From Sphingobacterium sp. (GTDB taxonomy: Bacteria; Bacteroidota; Bacteroidia; Sphingobacteriales; Sphingobacteriaceae): a DNA stretch of 64,000 nt. Within the stretch, counting starts at the first letter, position 1. Each line of letters starts with the position of its first letter. A program made the translations under genes and the position numbers. The stretch is taken from positions 56,457-120,456 of the forward strand of contig JAITTY010000013.1 of NCBI GenBank assembly GCA_031286695.1, written 5' to 3'. The notes beneath the pieces were generated by a model, which searched no databases, was not told where the DNA came from, and saw nothing but the letters and a program-made list of their open reading frames with translations. Positions 9,264 through 19,400 of the stretch are shown here, in pieces.

Positions 9264-10319
9264 ATGAAGAATATTCTCGCGCTTGATGGCGGTGGTATCC
9301 GGGGTATCATTCCTGCAATGGTTCTCGTCGCTTTGGAAGAGAAGTTACAAAAGCAGACCATGGATCCTAATGCACGGATTGCCTCCTACTTTGATTTTAT
9401 TGCAGGTACAAGCAGCGGCGGAATTCTGACGAGTATCCTATTATATCCAGAGGAAGGCAATCCCTCCCATCCTAAGTTTTCTGCCCGGGATGCGTTAAAC
9501 TTATTTGTCAATCATGGAACTGAAATCTTCAATGCCTCCAAATGGCGACGTTTTCTTAGTGGATTTGGGCTGGTCAGCGAACTGTATTCATCCAATCCCT
9601 TATCGAATGTTCTGGATGAATACTTCCAGAATGCACGGTTAAGCCACCTGATCAAGCCCTGTATTATTACCGCTTACAACATCGAATTACGAAAAAATCA
9701 CTTTTTCAGACAGCAAAAAGCGATTACCCATGGCGAAGCGAGAGATTTCTACCTCAAAGATGTCTGCAAGGCAACTTCGGCAGCACCAACTTTTTTTCCT
9801 GTTGCTGAGATCTATTCACTTTCAAAAACGAGATACCCTTTGATTGATGGCGGTGTATTCGCACAGAACCCATCTATATGCGGTTTACTTGAAGTATTAA
9901 AGGCATTTAACAGCACACAGATAAACGATATGTTTATGGTATCTTTGGGTACCGGTATGTCAAAAACGGCATATAATTATGAACATTTCAAGAAAAAACT
10001 CGCCATTCAGATCGGCCCGGCTTTGGTCGATATCATGACAAGTGCATCGTCAGAAAGTACAGAGTTTTTTATCCGGCAACTGTTTCAAAATAATGGCAAG
10101 CAACAAAATTATCTACGCATAGAACCGGCGAACCTTTCCAGTATCAATGCTTCACTCGATGCGGCTTCCCCTAATAATATACAGAAGCTCATCTCCTTAT
10201 CGGATAAAATGATCAGCGAGCATGAGGATACACTGGATTATATTGTTGCACATTTAATTAAGGAAAAGAATCAGAATAAGAAGAAAAATCCATGGAGCAA
10301 GTTGATGGATAAGTTCTAA
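9264..10319 (+). CDS. Patatin-like phospholipase
   Basis: 351 residues, cytosolic (no signal peptide). All patatin hallmarks are present: the oxyanion-hole glycine loop GGGIRG (9-14), nucleophile elbow GTSSG with Ser50, and the dyad motif DGG with Asp195. It probably hydrolyses acyl esters of phospholipids or other lipids. CapV-type CBASS effectors share this fold, but no cyclic-nucleotide synthase is nearby, so a housekeeping or lipid-turnover role is more likely. It is followed after 31 bases by the nucleoside-gate membrane protein on the same strand. Confidence 0.9.
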   Translation: MKNILALDGGGIRGIIPAMVLVALEEKLQKQTMDPNARIASYFDFIAGTSSGGILTSILLYPEEGNPSHPKFSARDALNLFVNHGTEIFNASKWRRFLSGFGLVSELYSSNPLSNVLDEYFQNARLSHLIKPCIITAYNIELRKNHFFRQQKAITHGEARDFYLKDVCKATSAAPTFFPVAEIYSLSKTRYPLIDGGVFAQNPSICGLLEVLKAFNSTQINDMFMVSLGTGMSKTAYNYEHFKKKLAIQIGPALVDIMTSASSESTEFFIRQLFQNNGKQQNYLRIEPANLSSINASLDAASPNNIQKLISLSDKMISEHEDTLDYIVAHLIKEKNQNKKKNPWSKLMDKF

Positions 10320-10350
10320 AAGATTACTTTTACGCATATTTTAAATCTAT

Positions 10351-11583
10351 ATGGCATTAAACTACGTTTGGGTTGCATTTTTCTTAATCACATTTGCCGT
10401 AGCCCTTGTAAAACTAATCTTTTTCGGAGATACAGAAATCTTCCAACAAATTGTAAATTCAATCTTTGACAGCGCAAAAACCGGGGCAGAAATCTCTTTA
10501 GGGCTGATCGGCATGATGAGTTTTGCACTTGGGATTATGAAAATTGGTGAAAAAGGTGGTATGATCAATATTTTCGCAAAAATCGTAGGTCCTTTTTTCC
10601 ATAAGTTATTCCCAGAGATTCCCAAAAACCACCCTGCGCTCGGCTCTATTCTTATGAATTTCTCAGCTAATGCACTGGGCCTGGATAACGCCGCTACCCC
10701 ATTGGGACTCAAAGCCATGAAAGAACTCCAGGAGCTTAATCCAGATAAGGAAACCGCGACCAATGCACAAATCATGTTTATTGTGCTCAATGCTTCCAGC
10801 TTAACCCTCTTGCCCATTTCCATTATGGCTTATCGAAAGGAAGCAGGTGCACCAGACCCTTCAGATGTTTTTCTGCCAATTCTGATAGCAACCTTCTTTT
10901 CTACATTGGTTGCCTTGATCCTTGTGTCCATTTATCAAAAAATCAATCTGTTTAACCGTGTAATCCTAGGCTACCTGGGTGCAATGGGATTATTTATTGG
11001 TGGATTGCTCTATTACTTCTCGGGATTGCAGCAAACCGAAATCGAAATATTCAGCAAGGTATTCGGGAATGTTATTTTATTTAGTTTATTCACCTCATTC
11101 ATAGGCTTAGCTCTTTTCCGTAAGGTAAATGTGTACGACTCCTTTATCGAGGGGGCCAAAGAGGGTTTCGAAGTCTCTGTTAAAATAATCCCTTACCTCG
11201 TCGCCATGCTGGTCGGTATTGCGGTGTTTAGAGCGTCTGGCACGATGGATTATATGGTCGCTGGCATATCCAAGGGAATCGCACTATGCGGTTTAGACAC
11301 CTCCTTTGTCGACGCTTTGCCTGTAGCTTTTATGAAACCACTTAGCGGTTCAGGTGCGCGTGGATTAATGGTTGATCTGATGAATGCAAAAGGTCCGATG
11401 GACTTCGCGGCACGCGTTGCCTGTGTGATTCAGGGATCAACAGAAACTACCTTTTATGTCCTCGCTGTGTATTTTGGAGCAGTGGGTATCAAGCGTACAA
11501 GGCATGCGTTGCCGTGTGCATTATTAGCGGAATTGGCAGGTGTTATTGCAGCAATTATTATCTCCTACATATTCTTTAAATAA
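10351..11583 (+). CDS. Nucleoside-recognition (Gate) domain membrane protein, SpmA-SpmB fusion type
   Basis: 410-residue polytopic membrane protein. The first half matches SpmA (GAEISLGLIGMMSFALGIMK, then LILMNFSANALGLDNAATPLG-like sequence around residue 105-125), the second half SpmB (the VSVKIIPYLVAMLVGIAVFR region and the KPLSGSGARGLMVDLM region near the C-terminus). Spore formers encode these as two proteins; non-sporulating Bacteroidota carry the fused form with two Gate domains. Transport function is unproven. It may be co-transcribed with mgsA downstream (65-base gap). Confidence 0.85.
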   Translation: MALNYVWVAFFLITFAVALVKLIFFGDTEIFQQIVNSIFDSAKTGAEISLGLIGMMSFALGIMKIGEKGGMINIFAKIVGPFFHKLFPEIPKNHPALGSILMNFSANALGLDNAATPLGLKAMKELQELNPDKETATNAQIMFIVLNASSLTLLPISIMAYRKEAGAPDPSDVFLPILIATFFSTLVALILVSIYQKINLFNRVILGYLGAMGLFIGGLLYYFSGLQQTEIEIFSKVFGNVILFSLFTSFIGLALFRKVNVYDSFIEGAKEGFEVSVKIIPYLVAMLVGIAVFRASGTMDYMVAGISKGIALCGLDTSFVDALPVAFMKPLSGSGARGLMVDLMNAKGPMDFAARVACVIQGSTETTFYVLAVYFGAVGIKRTRHALPCALLAELAGVIAAIIISYIFFK

Positions 11584-11648
11584 CATACTTATATTGCAGA
11601 AAAGGCCTGCTTTTATAACAGTGCCCAGGTATTTACAAATATTATATC

Positions 11649-12032
11649 GTGATGAAAAAAACAATTGCACTAATAGCCCACGACGGCAAAAAACCTGAAA
11701 TGGTCGCCTTTGTCAAAGACCACCAAGAATTATTGGAGCGCGCCAACATCATTGCTACAGGTACAACAGGCTCTTATGTCAGACAGACCGGCTTACCCGT
11801 TGAATTGAAATTGAGTGGACCAATGGGCGGAGATGCACAGATCGCGGCTTTAGCGGCCGAAAGAAAAGTCGACGGCATTATTTTCTTTCGCGACCCACTG
11901 GGAAAACATGCCCATGAACCGGACATCCAAATGCTTATGCGCGTGTGTGATCTTTACAATGTACCATTAGCGACAAATCCGGCTACGGGAAGTCTCATCA
12001 TCGAAGGATTATTGGAAGATATTACAGAATAA
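11649..12032 (+). CDS. mgsA: Methylglyoxal synthase
   Basis: 127 residues converting dihydroxyacetone phosphate to methylglyoxal and phosphate, a bypass of lower glycolysis under phosphate limitation or sugar-phosphate stress. Family motifs: IALIAHDGKK (N-terminus), TGTTG phosphate loop, SGPMGGDAQIAA carrying the catalytic Asp, and FFRDPLGKHAHEPDI. Somewhat shorter than E. coli MgsA (152) with the core complete. Two ATG codons in tandem; either can be the start. It is followed after 12 bases by an OsmC-like gene. Confidence 0.95.
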   Translation: MMKKTIALIAHDGKKPEMVAFVKDHQELLERANIIATGTTGSYVRQTGLPVELKLSGPMGGDAQIAALAAERKVDGIIFFRDPLGKHAHEPDIQMLMRVCDLYNVPLATNPATGSLIIEGLLEDITE

Positions 12033-12044
12033 TTTAAACAGGCC

Positions 12045-12446
12045 ATGGACAATGAAGTAATCGTTTCAATAGGAAAAATACCTTATACAACTACGGTACA
12101 ATACGGCAAACATCAAATAATTGTTGATGAACCGGAGGATTTGGGCGGCCAGGATGAAGGAATAAACCCTACTCCCTTATTGCTTTCTTCTTTAGGCAGC
12201 TGTAAAGCAATTACAGTAAAAATGTATGCGGATCGTAAAAACTGGCCCTTAGAAGAAGTTGTCGTACGCTTGACACATGAGGTACAGCAAAGTGAACAGC
12301 AGCAGACGACCTATATCCAATGCATCCTAAGTTTTAAAGGGGATTTAGATGATATTCAAAAACAACGGCTATTTAAAATTGCTGAAAAATGCCCTGTGCA
12401 CAAGATATTATCAAATCCCATTGTAATAACTTCAAATCATTTGTAA
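12045..12446 (+). CDS. OsmC-family protein
   Basis: 133 residues. The OsmC/Ohr fold is indicated by two conserved cysteine motifs, LLSSLGSCKAITVKMY (Cys about residue 52) and KCPVHKIL near the C-terminus. OsmC/Ohr proteins reduce organic hydroperoxides with these paired cysteines. It belongs to the YhfA/OsmC-like branch rather than classical OsmC; a second, more canonical OsmC lies at 22298. It sits directly after mgsA and is probably co-transcribed. Confidence 0.85.
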   Translation: MDNEVIVSIGKIPYTTTVQYGKHQIIVDEPEDLGGQDEGINPTPLLLSSLGSCKAITVKMYADRKNWPLEEVVVRLTHEVQQSEQQQTTYIQCILSFKGDLDDIQKQRLFKIAEKCPVHKILSNPIVITSNHL

Positions 12447-12582
12447 TGTTTCTTGGGATAACGGACAACACTATTTATATTTGTCCGCGCAAAAAAGACC
12501 TTTAATAATCGTTATAACTGAATCATAAAGGTTTGCTTGTCCCAGAGGAAAACAGATACTTGAAATAAAAATAAAGCAAACG

Positions 12583-13542
12583 ATGCAATTGGATCCACAA
12601 ATAGCAATAGACTCGCCTTTTAGATCGATCAGACGGGAAGACTGGAAAAATCTAAATGGAAAAGTATTGCACAACTTCAGTGTCGAAGATCTCGAAAATC
12701 TGCATGCACTGAACGAGCCATTGACAAATCAGGAAATCGAAGAAGTCTATTTTCCGCTCAGTCACTTACTTGAGATTCATATTGATCGTTTTCAAAGTCT
12801 TCATCAGCGAACAAACCGCTTCTTTGGAAAGGAAGAAAGCAAACTACCCTATATCATTGGTATTGCTGGTTCGGTTGCTGTAGGAAAAAGTACCACAGCC
12901 AGGGTATTGCAGCGTGTACTGAGTCTGCTCCCATCCAAGCCGAAGGTCGATTTGGTGACGACAGATGGCTTTCTTTATCCTAATCAACAACTTATCGAAC
13001 GTGGTATTCTAAACCGAAAAGGCTTTCCTGAAAGTTATGATGCCAAAAGATTGATCCATTTCCTTTCAGCTGTAAAATCAGGCGCTCCAAAAATCTCCGT
13101 TCCGGTATACAGCCACTTGGTATACGACGTATTACCAGACGAGCAGCAGCAAGTGATCGAACAGCCGGATATTCTAATCGTAGAAGGGATCAATGTCTTA
13201 CAGGTGAATTCTCAGCGGCCACGGAAAGGACACAGTGTATTCGTCTCCGATTTTTTTGATTATTCCATTTATGTACATGCCAGTGAAAAAAATCTGATTG
13301 AATGGTATACCAATCGATTTGAGTCACTCCGTGCAACAGCTTTTCAAAATCCAGCATCTTTTTTCCATAAATATGCAAATATGACCGCCGACGAAAGCCA
13401 TGCTATGGCTGTAAATATCTGGAATGAGATCAATAAACCCAACTTAATCAAGAATATCTTGCCGACGAGATATCGCGCCGATCTCATTTTAGAAAAAGGA
13501 AGCCACCATTTTGTTAAAAATGTAAAAGTAAGAAAGATTTAA
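12583..13542 (+). CDS. coaA: Pantothenate kinase, type I (CoaA)
   Basis: 319 residues catalysing the first step of coenzyme A synthesis. The P-loop GSVAVGKST (96-104) is the type I signature, followed by VDLVTTDGFLYPNQQL and the substrate-binding RKGFPESYD region. Length matches E. coli CoaA (316). Its stop codon overlaps by four bases with the stop of the convergent mechanosensitive channel gene. Confidence 0.96.
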   Translation: MQLDPQIAIDSPFRSIRREDWKNLNGKVLHNFSVEDLENLHALNEPLTNQEIEEVYFPLSHLLEIHIDRFQSLHQRTNRFFGKEESKLPYIIGIAGSVAVGKSTTARVLQRVLSLLPSKPKVDLVTTDGFLYPNQQLIERGILNRKGFPESYDAKRLIHFLSAVKSGAPKISVPVYSHLVYDVLPDEQQQVIEQPDILIVEGINVLQVNSQRPRKGHSVFVSDFFDYSIYVHASEKNLIEWYTNRFESLRATAFQNPASFFHKYANMTADESHAMAVNIWNEINKPNLIKNILPTRYRADLILEKGSHHFVKNVKVRKI

Positions 13543-14387
13543 CCCCTTGCTCTCGTAAACTGCAAAACCTCATTTAATATCGTACTCTGCACTTGCTGAT
13601 GAATTTTGTTACTGGAAGAAATCGTGCTTATCTCCACTTTATACTTGATATAGTCTTTTGCAACATCGGCAACTTTAACCGTAAATCCCTGGGAATGGTC
13701 TAAATTTGGATTTTTTTGAAATAATGGGCTTAAATATTGCTCCAACTCTGTCACAGCAACGGAACGATCAATGGGCAATTCAAACTTCACGACAATCTTA
13801 TTCGACTTTTGAGAGGTCTTATTCACTAAGGTCGCCGTAAACACCAAGTTGTTTGGAATCATCACGGCATCATCATCTTCATCCCGCACCACAAGATTGG
13901 CCAGTGTAATATCAACAATTTTACCCTGATATTCGCCTATTTTTATCCGGTCTCCCACGGAGAACTGATCCGAAAACATAATAATTAAACCGGATATCAT
14001 ATTCGTGATATACTCCCTAAAAATCACAGCAATAGCCATTGCGACAATTGTCATACTGGTGATAAAATCCTTTGGATTAATACCTACGGCTATCATGAGA
14101 CTGACAATAATGAAAAAGACATTCCCTACGGTAGCTACGCGGGTAATGCCCAGTACAAAATTTCCGCGGACAACCTGCTGCTCGTTTCGACTATTGTATA
14201 GTTTCACAAGGATAAAATGACCAATTGAGATCAAGACACTAGCAGTAAGAAAAGTGTTTAAGCCGTATGCAATATTTCGGATGATCTCCCGCTGCTGATA
14301 AAAGGTTTCAAATTGAACAAAGGATGCTGTTAGTGCAATCAGTAGTATAATCCGTACAATAAAAGAAATTGAAATTGGTTTTGTCAT
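13539..14387 (-). CDS. Small-conductance mechanosensitive ion channel, MscS family
   Basis: 282 residues. Three hydrophobic helices (about 10-28, 40-65, 85-130) precede the MscS beta domain with FSVGDRIKIGEYQGKIVDI and VMIPNNLVFTATLVN, the family signature. It releases solutes upon hypo-osmotic shock. Single gene, convergent with coaA, and divergent from the copper ATPase gene with separate promoters. Confidence 0.92.
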   Translation of the reverse strand: MTKPISISFIVRIILLIALTASFVQFETFYQQREIIRNIAYGLNTFLTASVLISIGHFILVKLYNSRNEQQVVRGNFVLGITRVATVGNVFFIIVSLMIAVGINPKDFITSMTIVAMAIAVIFREYITNMISGLIIMFSDQFSVGDRIKIGEYQGKIVDITLANLVVRDEDDDAVMIPNNLVFTATLVNKTSQKSNKIVVKFELPIDRSVAVTELEQYLSPLFQKNPNLDHSQGFTVKVADVAKDYIKYKVEISTISSSNKIHQQVQSTILNEVLQFTRARG

Positions 14388-14418
14388 TTTTTACACAAGC
14401 TTAAGTTGTCTATCTAAT

Positions 14419-14426
14419 CAAATTTA
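14419..14426 (-). promoter_or_regulatory. -7 promoter element for the MscS gene
   Basis: TAAATTTG on the minus strand, a perfect TAnnTTTG match 31 bases before the ATG. No -33 TTTG at the expected distance. Confidence 0.42.
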
Positions 14427-14532
14427 ATGTTCTCCCATTCGCTATTCGCGATATTTAATGTAAAATGGCTACAAACAGGCTTGCTAAACTAAACAATTTT
14501 ACTTTACGTAAAAAGCATTATCAGGAAATACC

Positions 14533-14540
14533 TATCTTTG
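14533..14540 (+). promoter_or_regulatory. -7 promoter element for the P1B ATPase gene
   Basis: TATCTTTG, a perfect TAnnTTTG match, 24 bases before the ATG. A 10-bp palindrome TTTACGTAAA (14503-14512) lies 20 bases upstream, in the position of a -33 region, and could be an operator for a metal-responsive repressor. Confidence 0.45.
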
Positions 14541-14564
14541 TCTAAAGACATTACATGCTATTAA

Positions 14565-16664
14565 ATGAAGGAATCGAACGTGCAAACTGAACTTAACGTA
14601 AGCGGAATGCACTGTGCAAATTGTGCTATTTCAATTCACCAATACCTAGAAAACAACGGAGCTAAAGATATCTACGTCGATTTTGCCTCAGATGAGGTGA
14701 AATTTTCGGAGATCCCCCTGGAACAAATCCCTGTGCTAGTCAAAGGTATCGAGTCTTTGGGTTACAAAGTAATTGGGGACAAGGATAAGAAGCCTAGCTT
14801 TTGGAAATCTATTGAATTTAAGTTCCTTTGCTGCCTCATCTTTACCATACCCTTATGGAGCCACATGTTTACGGAACTATCCGTCTTGCATGATCCCTAT
14901 ATCCAACTTGCGCTATGTGCCCCAGTTTACCTGATTGGTTTTTCCTATTTTGGAATCAGTGCGTTTCGTTCCATCTGGAATAAAATGCCCAATATGGATG
15001 TGCTCATCTTTATTGGATCTACAGCCGCATTTATCTATAGCCTGATTGGAACTTACTATCATCTTGGACATGATTATCAGTTCTATGAAACATGTGCGAC
15101 AATTATTACTTTAGTCTTCTTGGGGAATGTTCTGGAAAAAAGAGCTGTCACCAAAACCACATCAGCAATCAAAGAGTTGGTTAAATATCAAGATATACCT
15201 GCTATTAAAATTGAAGACGACCAAGAAGTAGAAATACTGGCTAAAGAAATCAAATCTGGTGATATACTCAAAGTAAATACAGGAAATCAGATACCTGCTG
15301 ATGGTGATATCGTGGATGGACAGGCTTGGGTGGATGAATCGATGTTAACAGGGGAAAGTGTACCTGTAGAAAAAATAAAATATGACTCAGTCATCGGCGG
15401 TACCCTTCTGACTGAAGGCAACATCCGAATTATTGCTACCAAAGTTGGTTCAAAAAGCGTGCTGTATCAAATTATCCAGTTAATTAAGGATGCGCAGAGC
15501 AAAAAACCACCTATCCAGAAATTCGGCGATAAGGTAGCTGCTTATTTCGTTCCCATTGTCGTCACGATCTCGTTTTTCACCTTTTTCATTACATACTTTA
15601 TTGCCCAGTTACCCTTGCAGCAATCGTTAATGAATGCCATAGCAACGCTTGTTGTATCTTGCCCCTGTGCGATGGGGTTAGCGACTCCAACAGCTGTTAT
15701 GGTTGGTTTGGGAAGGGCAGCAAAAAAAGGAATATTGATCAAAGGCGGAAGCACAATTGAGGAAATGTCAGACCTCAAGCAGATGGTGTTCGACAAAACT
15801 GGCACCTTAACCACCGGCGATTTCAATATCAAAGCGATTCAGACATTCGGTATTGAACAATCCCAGGTAGAATCTATTATAGCGCAGCTTGAAAGCTATT
15901 CGAGTCATCCGATTGCGAAATCAATCCGGAAACAACTCAAAGAGATCAAGTCTTACCGAATTATCTTCCAGGAAGTCAACGAAATACGAGGGAAAGGAAT
16001 ATTTGCAACAGATACAAACGGAAACAGCTATTCTATTTGCAATGCCAAACTTGGCGAAAAAGATTACTCCAATCGTTATGACCTCACTTTAACCATCAAT
16101 AGCGTTGTCATTGCCGGTATTGTACTGGAAGATCAGATTAAACCTTATGCAAAGGAACTCATACAATACCTGAAAGACAAAGGCATACGTCCTATTCTTT
16201 TAAGTGGGGACAGACAGAGTAAATGCGAGCGAACCGCTCAAAAACTTGGCATTGCTGATGTGTATTGGGACAAATCACCAGAAGAAAAATTGGAAATTTT
16301 GTTCAAACTAAAAAAGAACGGACCGACAGCAATGGTAGGTGACGGCATCAACGACGCTCCAGCACTTACCGCTGCGGATGTAGGTATTTCGCTTGGAGAC
16401 TCGACACACATCGCGATCCAGTCAGCAAAGGTCGTTTTGTTAAACAACGATCTGCGGTCGATCGAAAAGCTTCTAAAGATTGGCCATCATACCTTACTGA
16501 CGATTAAACAAAATTTATTTTGGGCTTTTGCATACAATATTGTTGCTATACCGCTTGCCGCGATCGGCTTTCTCGGACCGATGCTAGCAGCCTTAAGCAT
16601 GGCCTTTTCAGACCTCGTTGTGATAGGTAACTCCATTCGTCTGCGCTTTAAAAAAATGAAATAA
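14565..16664 (+). CDS. Copper-type P1B heavy-metal translocating ATPase
   Basis: 699 residues. One N-terminal HMA metal-binding domain with GMHCANC (Cys17, Cys20), then transmembrane helices, the actuator loop with TGES, the ion-channel motif SCPCAMG (Cys366, Cys368) that marks Cu+/Ag+ pumps, the phosphorylation motif DKTGTLT (Asp410), and GDGINDAP of the ATP domain. It exports monovalent copper from the cytosol at the expense of ATP. Shorter than two-HMA CopA proteins but complete. No copper chaperone or CueR gene is adjacent. Metal specificity is inferred from CPC plus the C-terminal helices. Confidence 0.93.
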   Translation: MKESNVQTELNVSGMHCANCAISIHQYLENNGAKDIYVDFASDEVKFSEIPLEQIPVLVKGIESLGYKVIGDKDKKPSFWKSIEFKFLCCLIFTIPLWSHMFTELSVLHDPYIQLALCAPVYLIGFSYFGISAFRSIWNKMPNMDVLIFIGSTAAFIYSLIGTYYHLGHDYQFYETCATIITLVFLGNVLEKRAVTKTTSAIKELVKYQDIPAIKIEDDQEVEILAKEIKSGDILKVNTGNQIPADGDIVDGQAWVDESMLTGESVPVEKIKYDSVIGGTLLTEGNIRIIATKVGSKSVLYQIIQLIKDAQSKKPPIQKFGDKVAAYFVPIVVTISFFTFFITYFIAQLPLQQSLMNAIATLVVSCPCAMGLATPTAVMVGLGRAAKKGILIKGGSTIEEMSDLKQMVFDKTGTLTTGDFNIKAIQTFGIEQSQVESIIAQLESYSSHPIAKSIRKQLKEIKSYRIIFQEVNEIRGKGIFATDTNGNSYSICNAKLGEKDYSNRYDLTLTINSVVIAGIVLEDQIKPYAKELIQYLKDKGIRPILLSGDRQSKCERTAQKLGIADVYWDKSPEEKLEILFKLKKNGPTAMVGDGINDAPALTAADVGISLGDSTHIAIQSAKVVLLNNDLRSIEKLLKIGHHTLLTIKQNLFWAFAYNIVAIPLAAIGFLGPMLAALSMAFSDLVVIGNSIRLRFKKMK

Positions 16665-16685
16665 ATACCCTACTCCATAAGTACC

Positions 16686-16714
16686 AAGACAATCCATAAA
16701 AGATTGTCTTTTTT
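16686..16714 (+). terminator. Terminator after the P1B ATPase gene
   Basis: 9-bp stem AAGACAATC / GATTGTCTT (16686-16694 and 16702-16710), 7-base loop, followed by TTTT. Confidence 0.75.
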
Positions 16715-16760
16715 GTGTATATTAGAGCTTGAATCATTCGCTTTTGAGGTTAAATTTTTG

Positions 16761-16768
16761 TAACTTCG
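16761..16768 (+). promoter_or_regulatory. Probable -7 element for gyrA
   Basis: TAACTTCG matches TAnnTTTG at all but one position and lies 60 bases before the gyrA ATG; it resembles the common TAACTTTGC version. Tentative. Confidence 0.3.
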
Positions 16769-16827
16769 CATGCGTGGCAAGCCAATTTAAGGGGCTTGTC
16801 TACTAGTTTTATTGAAACCAAATTCAT

Positions 16828-19392
16828 ATGGCTGAAGAAACAGAAAACGACAACAATCTTGTTCCGGCAAACGACCGGATTATCCCAATCAATATCGAGG
16901 ATCAGATGAAGTCTGCGTACATTGACTACTCTATGTCTGTCATTGTATCAAGGGCGCTTCCTGATGCACGTGATGGTATGAAACCAGTACACAGACGTGT
17001 TCTTTATGGTATGCTGGACTTAGGGGTTACCAGTGGCAAGCCTTATAAAAAGTCTGCCCGTATCGTTGGTGACGTATTAGGTAAATATCACCCACATGGT
17101 GATTCATCCGTTTATGACACCATGGTCCGTATGGCTCAAGATTGGAGTTTACGCTATCCGTTGGTAGATGGTCAAGGTAACTACGGTTCCATTGATGGAG
17201 ATCCTCCTGCGGCGATGCGTTATACAGAGGCAAGATTAAAGAAAATTGCTGAAGAAATGCTATCCGACATCAACAAAGATACTGTTGATTTCCAAAATAA
17301 CTTTGACGACTCGCTGCAAGAGCCAACTGTACTACCTACCCGTATTCCAAATCTCCTTGTTAACGGAGCTTCTGGTATCGCAGTAGGTATGGCGACAAAT
17401 ATGGCTCCACATAACCTTACTGAGGTTATTAATGGTACAATCGCTTTTATTGACAACCGTGATATCGAAATCGCTGAACTCATGCAGCATATCAAGGGAC
17501 CAGACTTCCCTACTGGTGCATTGATCTATGGCTATTCGGGGGTTCAGGATGCCTGCAATACAGGTCGTGGTCGTGTCGTTATGCGTGCTAAAGCAGAAAT
17601 CGAAGCAACCAAGTCTGGAAAAGAGCAAATTATCGTTACAGAAATTCCTTATCAGGTGAATAAGGCCAATATGATCGAGCGTACAGCCGAGTTGGTCAAC
17701 GAAAAGAAACTGGAGGGCATCTCTGCCATCCGTGATGAATCTGACCGTACAGGTATGCGTATTGTATACGATATCAAACGTGATGCTAATGCCAATGTTG
17801 TTTTAAATAATCTATTTAAATACACCGCGCTACAAACCTCTTTTTCAGTCAATAACATTGCACTAGTTAAAGGAAGGCCTGTTCTAATGAATCTTAAAGA
17901 TATGATTCATGAGTTTGTAGAACATAGACATGATGTCATTGTCAGACGTACACGCTACGAACTAGCAGAAGCTGAAAAACGTGCTCATATCTTAGAGGGG
18001 TACTTGATTGCACTAGACCATTTGGACGAAGTAATCAAGTTAATCCGTAATTCGGACACACCTGAAGATGCACGTGTTGGGTTAATGGAACAATTTGGCT
18101 TATCCGATCTTCAAGCACGTGCAATTCTCGATATGACTTTGCGCCGTCTAACTGGACTGGAACGTGATAAGATCAAAGAAGAGTATGCTGAATTAATGAA
18201 AACAATTGACTATTTGAAATCTGTATTGGCAGATGAAGAACTTCGTATGAAGATCATCAAGGATGAGTTGATTGAGATCAAAGAAAAATTTGGTGATGAA
18301 CGTAGATCGCAAATCGTCCACTCTGCGGAAGATATGCGTATGGAAGATTTTATTGATGATGAAGAAATCGTGATCACGATCTCCCACAATAGCTACGTAA
18401 AACGTACGCCTTTATCTGAATACAAACGCCAAGGTCGCGGTGGTCGTGGATCAATTGGTACAAATACACGTGAAGAAGATTTTACGGAACATATCATCAC
18501 AGCCTCAGCACACAACTATATGCTTCTATTCACAGAAGCTGGCCGTTGTTTCTGGTTGCGCGCATTTGAAATTCCTGAAGGAAGCCGTACTTCTCGGGGA
18601 CGGGCACTTCAAAATATCATTAATGTTCCAAAAGAAGAAAAAATAAAGGCCTTCATCTTAGTGAAGAACTTGAAAGACCAAGAATACTTGGAAAACAACT
18701 TCATTATTATGTGTACCAAAAAAGGTACGATTAAGAAAACGTCTTTAGAAGCCTATTCACGTCCAAGAGCAAATGGTATTAATGCGATCAATATCAATGA
18801 AGGAGATCAATTAATCGAAGCTTGTTTGACTACCGGAAGTAGTGAAATTGTCATGGCTCTTCGTTCTGGCCGTGCAATTCGTTTCAATGAATCTACTGTT
18901 CGTCCAATGGGCAGAACAGCAACAGGTGTACGTGGTATCACCTTAGGTACTGAAAGTGACGAAGTGATTGGCATGATTAGTGTGAATGATTCAGAAACAA
19001 CTGTATTGGTCGTTTCAGAAAAAGGGTATGGAAAACGTACAGATATTGAGGATTATCGCGTAACAAATCGTGGTGGTAAAGGCGTTAAAACTATTAACGT
19101 TACGGATAAAACTGGCGAGCTTGTTGCGATAAAAGGCGTTAACGACAATGAGGATCTAATGATCATCAATAAATCCGGTATTGTTATCCGCATCGCTGTG
19201 GAAGAATTAAGAGTAATGGGACGTGCAACGCAAGGTGTGAGACTCATTAATCTAAAAGATAACGATGAGATCGCTTCCATTACGAAAGTCGATCGTGAAG
19301 AAGAATCTGAAGAAGAGTCTGATCTTGTCGAAGGTTCTACAGACAACGATGATTCGACTTCTGAAGAAAATACGGACTCAAACGAAGAATAA
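16828..19392 (+). CDS. gyrA: DNA gyrase subunit A
   Basis: 854 residues. The winged-helix/tower breakage-reunion domain contains the catalytic Tyr132 in [10 protein letters not shown]; the C-terminal half carries the beta-pinwheel repeats and the GyrA-box-like QGRGGRG (about 530). It ends with an acidic Glu/Asp/Ser tail typical of Bacteroidota GyrA. In the quinolone-resistance region ([10 protein letters not shown]) Ser93 and Asp97 occupy the E. coli Ser83/Asp87 positions, which is the unmutated state. It is followed at 8 bases by the first of two TPR genes. Confidence 0.98.
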   Translation: MAEETENDNNLVPANDRIIPINIEDQMKSAYIDYSMSVIVSRALPDARDGMKPVHRRVLYGMLDLGVTSGKPYKKSARIVGDVLGKYHPHGDSSVYDTMVRMAQDWSLRYPLVDGQGNYGSIDGDPPAAMRYTEARLKKIAEEMLSDINKDTVDFQNNFDDSLQEPTVLPTRIPNLLVNGASGIAVGMATNMAPHNLTEVINGTIAFIDNRDIEIAELMQHIKGPDFPTGALIYGYSGVQDACNTGRGRVVMRAKAEIEATKSGKEQIIVTEIPYQVNKANMIERTAELVNEKKLEGISAIRDESDRTGMRIVYDIKRDANANVVLNNLFKYTALQTSFSVNNIALVKGRPVLMNLKDMIHEFVEHRHDVIVRRTRYELAEAEKRAHILEGYLIALDHLDEVIKLIRNSDTPEDARVGLMEQFGLSDLQARAILDMTLRRLTGLERDKIKEEYAELMKTIDYLKSVLADEELRMKIIKDELIEIKEKFGDERRSQIVHSAEDMRMEDFIDDEEIVITISHNSYVKRTPLSEYKRQGRGGRGSIGTNTREEDFTEHIITASAHNYMLLFTEAGRCFWLRAFEIPEGSRTSRGRALQNIINVPKEEKIKAFILVKNLKDQEYLENNFIIMCTKKGTIKKTSLEAYSRPRANGINAININEGDQLIEACLTTGSSEIVMALRSGRAIRFNESTVRPMGRTATGVRGITLGTESDEVIGMISVNDSETTVLVVSEKGYGKRTDIEDYRVTNRGGKGVKTINVTDKTGELVAIKGVNDNEDLMIINKSGIVIRIAVEELRVMGRATQGVRLINLKDNDEIASITKVDREEESEEESDLVEGSTDNDDSTSEENTDSNEE

Positions 19393-19400
19393 ATAGTCTA

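Noticed and set aside
9264-10319. Patatin as a CapV-like CBASS defence effector
   Set aside because: No CD-NTase, Cap2/Cap3 or other defence gene adjoins; neighbours are metabolic and transport genes.
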